Below are positions 61,499-64,000 of a DNA stretch of 64,000 bases, one piece after another. A model generated the notes under the pieces. That model ran no database searches and was not told the origin of the DNA. It saw nothing but the letters and a program-made list of their open reading frames with translations. Within the stretch, counting starts at the first letter, position 1; each line of letters opens with the position of its first letter. The stretch covers positions 564,001 through 628,000 of the forward strand of contig CANKYK010000002.1 in NCBI GenBank assembly GCA_947488155.1, in the 5' to 3' direction. Origin of the DNA: an uncultured Erythrobacter sp. (GTDB lineage Bacteria > Pseudomonadota > Alphaproteobacteria > Sphingomonadales > Sphingomonadaceae). The position numbers and the translations under genes were made by a program.

Positions 61499-63303
61499 TC
61501 CTCAGCCATTTCTGCCAGCATCAGCCAGCGTTCCTCCGCTTGATCCTTTTCAGTGCGGGCATTCTCAATACCTTTGGAGATATTGGTGAAGCGCTGCGGA
61601 TCCGTGTTGAACAGATCGGGGTCTGAGAGAATGTTCTCACCCTTGGTGATGGCCGTCTCCAGCTCCTCGATGCGGGCTGGCAGCAGCTCATAGTCTCGCT
61701 GATCTTTGAAGCTAAGCTTACCCGCTGGCTTTGCCTGAGCAGGCTTTTCCGGCGCGGGCGCAGCGGTTGGCTTGCTCTTCTTGGTACCCGTAGTGATCGG
61801 CTTGCGGCGCTTGCGCTCCCAATCCTCATAACCGCCTGCGACAACGTCAACGCGCCCCGACCCATCTAGGCCCAGGGTTACGGTAACGGTCCGGTCAAGA
61901 AAATCGCGATCGTGGCTAACAATCAGGACGGTTCCATCGAAATCGGCGATCACCTCTTGCAGCAGATCGAGTGTTTCCAGATCGAGGTCGTTGGTTGGCT
62001 CATCAAGCACGAGCAAATTTGCGGTGCGAGCAAATTCGCGTGCGAGCAGCAGGCGCGAACGCTCACCGCCGGACAAATTGGCGACTTTGGTGTCGACCAG
62101 TCCAGGATCGAACAGGAAGTCCTTGAGATAGGCTTGCACGTGTTTGCGCGCGCCGCGTACATCGATCCAATCACCGCCCTCGGCCAGAATGTCGCGCACG
62201 CTTGCCTCTGGGCTCAGCAATTTGCGTTGTTGATCAATCATGACGCCGGTCAGTGTGCGGGCGCGCTCAACCGTCCCGCTGTCTGGCTCTAGCTCGCCAG
62301 TGAGCATTTTGAGCAGTGTGGTCTTGCCTGCGCCATTCGCCCCGACGATGCCGATCCGGTCCCCACGCTGAATGCGCAACGAGAAGTTCTTGATGACTTC
62401 GCGCTCGCCAAAGGATTTTGAGACTTTTTCAGCCACAATGACCGACTTCGATTTGAAATCGTCGTCATTGGCGAGTTTTAGTTTTGCCGAACTGGTGTCG
62501 GAAATCATCGCCGCGCGCGCAGCTCGCATCTGATGCAGTTTTTCCAGCCGACCTTGGTTGCGCTTGCGACGCGCGGTTACTCCGCGCTCCAGCCAGTGCG
62601 CCTCAAGCTTGAGTTTCGCATCCAGCTTTTCTGCGGCGCGGGTTTCCTCAGCATAGACGCTTGCCTCCCACGCTTCATACCCGCCAAAGCCAACTTCTTT
62701 GCGACGCAGATTGCCGCGATCCAGCCAGAGGGTCGCGCGGGTCAAACGCTTTAGGAAGGTCCGGTCGTGGCTGATCGTGATGAAGGCGCCTTTGTACCGG
62801 TTCAGCCAATCTTCCAACCAGTCGATCGCGCCCAGATCAAGGTGGTTGGTTGGCTCATCTAGCAGCAGAATATCAGGGTCTTGAGCGAGCGCACGGGCAA
62901 TCGCAGCGCGGCGACGTTCACCTCCGCTGGCGGTGTCAGCTGGGCGGTCCATGGCGATGCCGAGTTGGCCAGCAATGGATTCTACTTCATAGGCTTCTGG
63001 TGCATCATCGCCGGACAGCGCGAAGTCCATCAGTGTGGCGTAGGCGCTGAGGTCAGGTTCCTGCTCCAGGAACACGATCCGCGCGCCCGGCTTAATCCGG
63101 CGCAGGCCGCGGTCCGCCTCAATCCGATCATCGATCAGTTTGAGCAGAGTGGTCTTGCCAGCGCCATTGCGCCCGATCAGTGCCAAGCGGTCACGCGGGG
63201 CGACATGCAGGTCAATCCCATCCGTGCCCGGGCCGCCAAACAGCCAGCGGCCGCCTTGCTGAAGGCCTAGCCCTTCCCAGGATAGAATTGGTGGTTGTGC
63301 CAT
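61495..63303 (-). CDS. uup: ABC-F ATPase, Uup type
   Basis: 602 residues from ATG 63303. Two ABC modules: GRNGAGKTTLLKLI and GANGAGKTTLLKML, signatures ASGGERRRAAIARAL and LSGGERSRLLLAREF, Walker B LLLDEPTNHLD and LVLDEPTNDLD. The C-terminus (about 520-602) is a linker and a coiled coil (DYELLPARIEELETAITKGE) that binds branched DNA or ribosomal substrate in Uup. Second ABC-F in the window besides ettA. Coupled to the downstream UDG-like gene by a 4-base overlap. Confidence 0.87.
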   Translation of the reverse strand: MAQPPILSWEGLGLQQGGRWLFGGPGTDGIDLHVAPRDRLALIGRNGAGKTTLLKLIDDRIEADRGLRRIKPGARIVFLEQEPDLSAYATLMDFALSGDDAPEAYEVESIAGQLGIAMDRPADTASGGERRRAAIARALAQDPDILLLDEPTNHLDLGAIDWLEDWLNRYKGAFITISHDRTFLKRLTRATLWLDRGNLRRKEVGFGGYEAWEASVYAEETRAAEKLDAKLKLEAHWLERGVTARRKRNQGRLEKLHQMRAARAAMISDTSSAKLKLANDDDFKSKSVIVAEKVSKSFGEREVIKNFSLRIQRGDRIGIVGANGAGKTTLLKMLTGELEPDSGTVERARTLTGVMIDQQRKLLSPEASVRDILAEGGDWIDVRGARKHVQAYLKDFLFDPGLVDTKVANLSGGERSRLLLAREFARTANLLVLDEPTNDLDLETLDLLQEVIADFDGTVLIVSHDRDFLDRTVTVTLGLDGSGRVDVVAGGYEDWERKRRKPITTGTKKSKPTAAPAPEKPAQAKPAGKLSFKDQRDYELLPARIEELETAITKGENILSDPDLFNTDPQRFTNISKGIENARTEKDQAEERWLMLAEMAEE

Positions 63304-63454
63304 AACGGGCGGGCGGTAGGGGCTTGGCAAAGCACGGGCAAGCGCTTTGCATGCGTTTGTCTTGAGAAGCCTGTTGCAATTTTCTTGCCTGAACGCTGAT
63401 CAGAGGCTTTATTCACTGCATGTTCAACGCGTGATCATTAAACAGGGTAGCATC

Positions 63455-63772
63455 ATGAAACGCGGTATCTCTCTTTTTGGCGCTTTTGTCGCCCTGGCTA
63501 TGGCTGGAATTCCGGTCGCTCCCTCGCTTGCCGCATCTGCGCAGGTGCAGACCGATCAAAGCAATGCGCGCAAGGAAATGCGGGCAGGCAATCAAATGTC
63601 GCTGCGCCAGATCGAGGCGCGGGTACTGCCCCGGATGAAGGGCAGCGAATATCTCGGCCCGGCTTACGATTCCATTGCGCGCGCCTATCGGTTGAAATTC
63701 ATCAAAGACGGCCGCGTTACTTTCGTCGATGTCGACGCTCGCACTGGGCGCATCATCAATCGCTCTCGCTGA
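63455..63772 (+). CDS. Exported PepSY-domain-like protein
   Basis: 105 residues from ATG 63455 (AGGG upstream; an in-frame start at 63347 is rejected). Signal peptide MKRGISLFGAFVALAMAGIPVAPSLA cut before ASAQ, then a single PepSY-like fold: LRQIEARVLPRMKGSEYLGPAYD, YRLKFIKDGRVTFVDVDARTGRIINRSR. PepSY proteins are periplasmic and often sit beside two-component systems. Next to the response regulator gene below, a sensing or inhibitory partner role is likely but unproven. Confidence 0.8.
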   Translation: MKRGISLFGAFVALAMAGIPVAPSLAASAQVQTDQSNARKEMRAGNQMSLRQIEARVLPRMKGSEYLGPAYDSIARAYRLKFIKDGRVTFVDVDARTGRIINRSR

Positions 63773-63898
63773 CGGATTTTCCTCTCAGGATCAGGTGCAA
63801 TCGGGGTGCAATTCGCTCCGCTCGCTTGACGCGTTTTGCGTAAAGGCGCACCAGATCATTTCACCTTTCAGGCACCGATCCAGGGACCAGACAGAAAT

Positions 63899-64000
63899 AT
63901 GCGCATTCTGATTGTCGAAGACGAACCGACACTTGGCCAGCAATTGAAATCCACATTGGAGCAGACTGGCTATGCAGTCGATCTTTCTACCGATGGCGAA
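63899..64000 (+). CDS. OmpR-type response regulator, N-terminal part (cut by window edge)
   Basis: The first 34 codons read MRILIVEDEPTLGQQLKSTL and beyond; VEDEP carries the acidic metal residues of a receiver domain (the phosphoacceptor Asp lies past the edge). Typical start of an OmpR/PhoB-family regulator. With the upstream PepSY protein the order suggests a PepSY-regulator-kinase operon; the kinase would be outside the window. Confidence 0.85.
   Translation, partial: MRILIVEDEPTLGQQLKSTLEQTGYAVDLSTDGE

Overview
The window is a contiguous, gene-dense piece of a bacterial chromosome, most likely from an alphaproteobacterium of the order Sphingomonadales (Erythrobacter-like family). This is inferred from a class I lysyl-tRNA synthetase, an FnrL-type regulator with CX2CX7C, a stand-alone holin of gene-transfer-agent type, a DUF6456 protein, an L21 with a long Ala/Lys tail and the GC-rich coding bias. 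No rRNA, insertion sequence, prophage, CRISPR array or plasmid function was seen. Both ends cut genes: moaA at the left, a response regulator at the right.

Layout: 1-1504 molybdenum cofactor genes moaA'-moaD-moaE. 1529-3242 an FNR-type promoter driving an unknown membrane protein, convergent with an Fnr-family regulator and a lipoprotein. 3497-4425 rplU-rpmA and a terminator. 4531-10444 GNAT, a COG3687 hydrolase/TetR divergent pair, ygfZ plus an ATP-grasp enzyme, pyrC, rarD. 10445-10837 a large intergenic region with a candidate structured small RNA. 10838-20705 lipoprotein, astD, selO, a hydrolase/glycosyltransferase pair, the YfgM-like gene plus bamB, and an ICMT-like membrane methyltransferase. 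20709-25238 rsmE-gshA-monooxygenase on one strand and a membrane protein-ubiA-SRAP run on the other. 25285-27259 a SoxR module with a near-perfect sox box, then two lineage-specific unknown genes. 27292-33996 sixA, a DinG-type helicase, a diguanylate cyclase, lysK with a repeat-rich leader. 34089-41892 prolyl-hydroxylase-like protein, an extremely Arg-rich RcnB-like protein, a PNPOx-like protein, ettA, two tandem diguanylate cyclases. 42010-47688 M28 peptidase, two tRNAs, polysaccharide deacetylase, an unusual histidine-kinase-like protein, an Lrp regulator. 47713-54906 GFA protein, accC-accB and aroQ, GTA-type holin, CitE-like lyase, TonB receptor, tRNA-Pro. 55142-58121 yajC-secD-secF. 58131-64000 glycosyltransferase/XRE pair, DUF6456, a uracil-DNA-glycosylase-like protein with uup, a PepSY protein and a response regulator.

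Most genes are housekeeping or envelope functions: cofactor and fatty acid synthesis (moa, acc, aroQ, ubiA, gshA), translation (rplU, rpmA, lysK, ettA, uup, rsmE, tRNAs), protein export and outer membrane assembly (yajC-secDF, bamB). Regulation is the most informative part: oxygen (Fnr box at about -41), redox stress (SoxR box inside a 19-bp promoter spacer pointing at a VOC gene), c-di-GMP (three GGDEF proteins, two tandem and each preceded by a perfect inverted repeat) and two-component signalling. Start codons were chosen from ribosome binding sites, signal peptides and family lengths; no database search was possible, so family names rest on recognised motifs.
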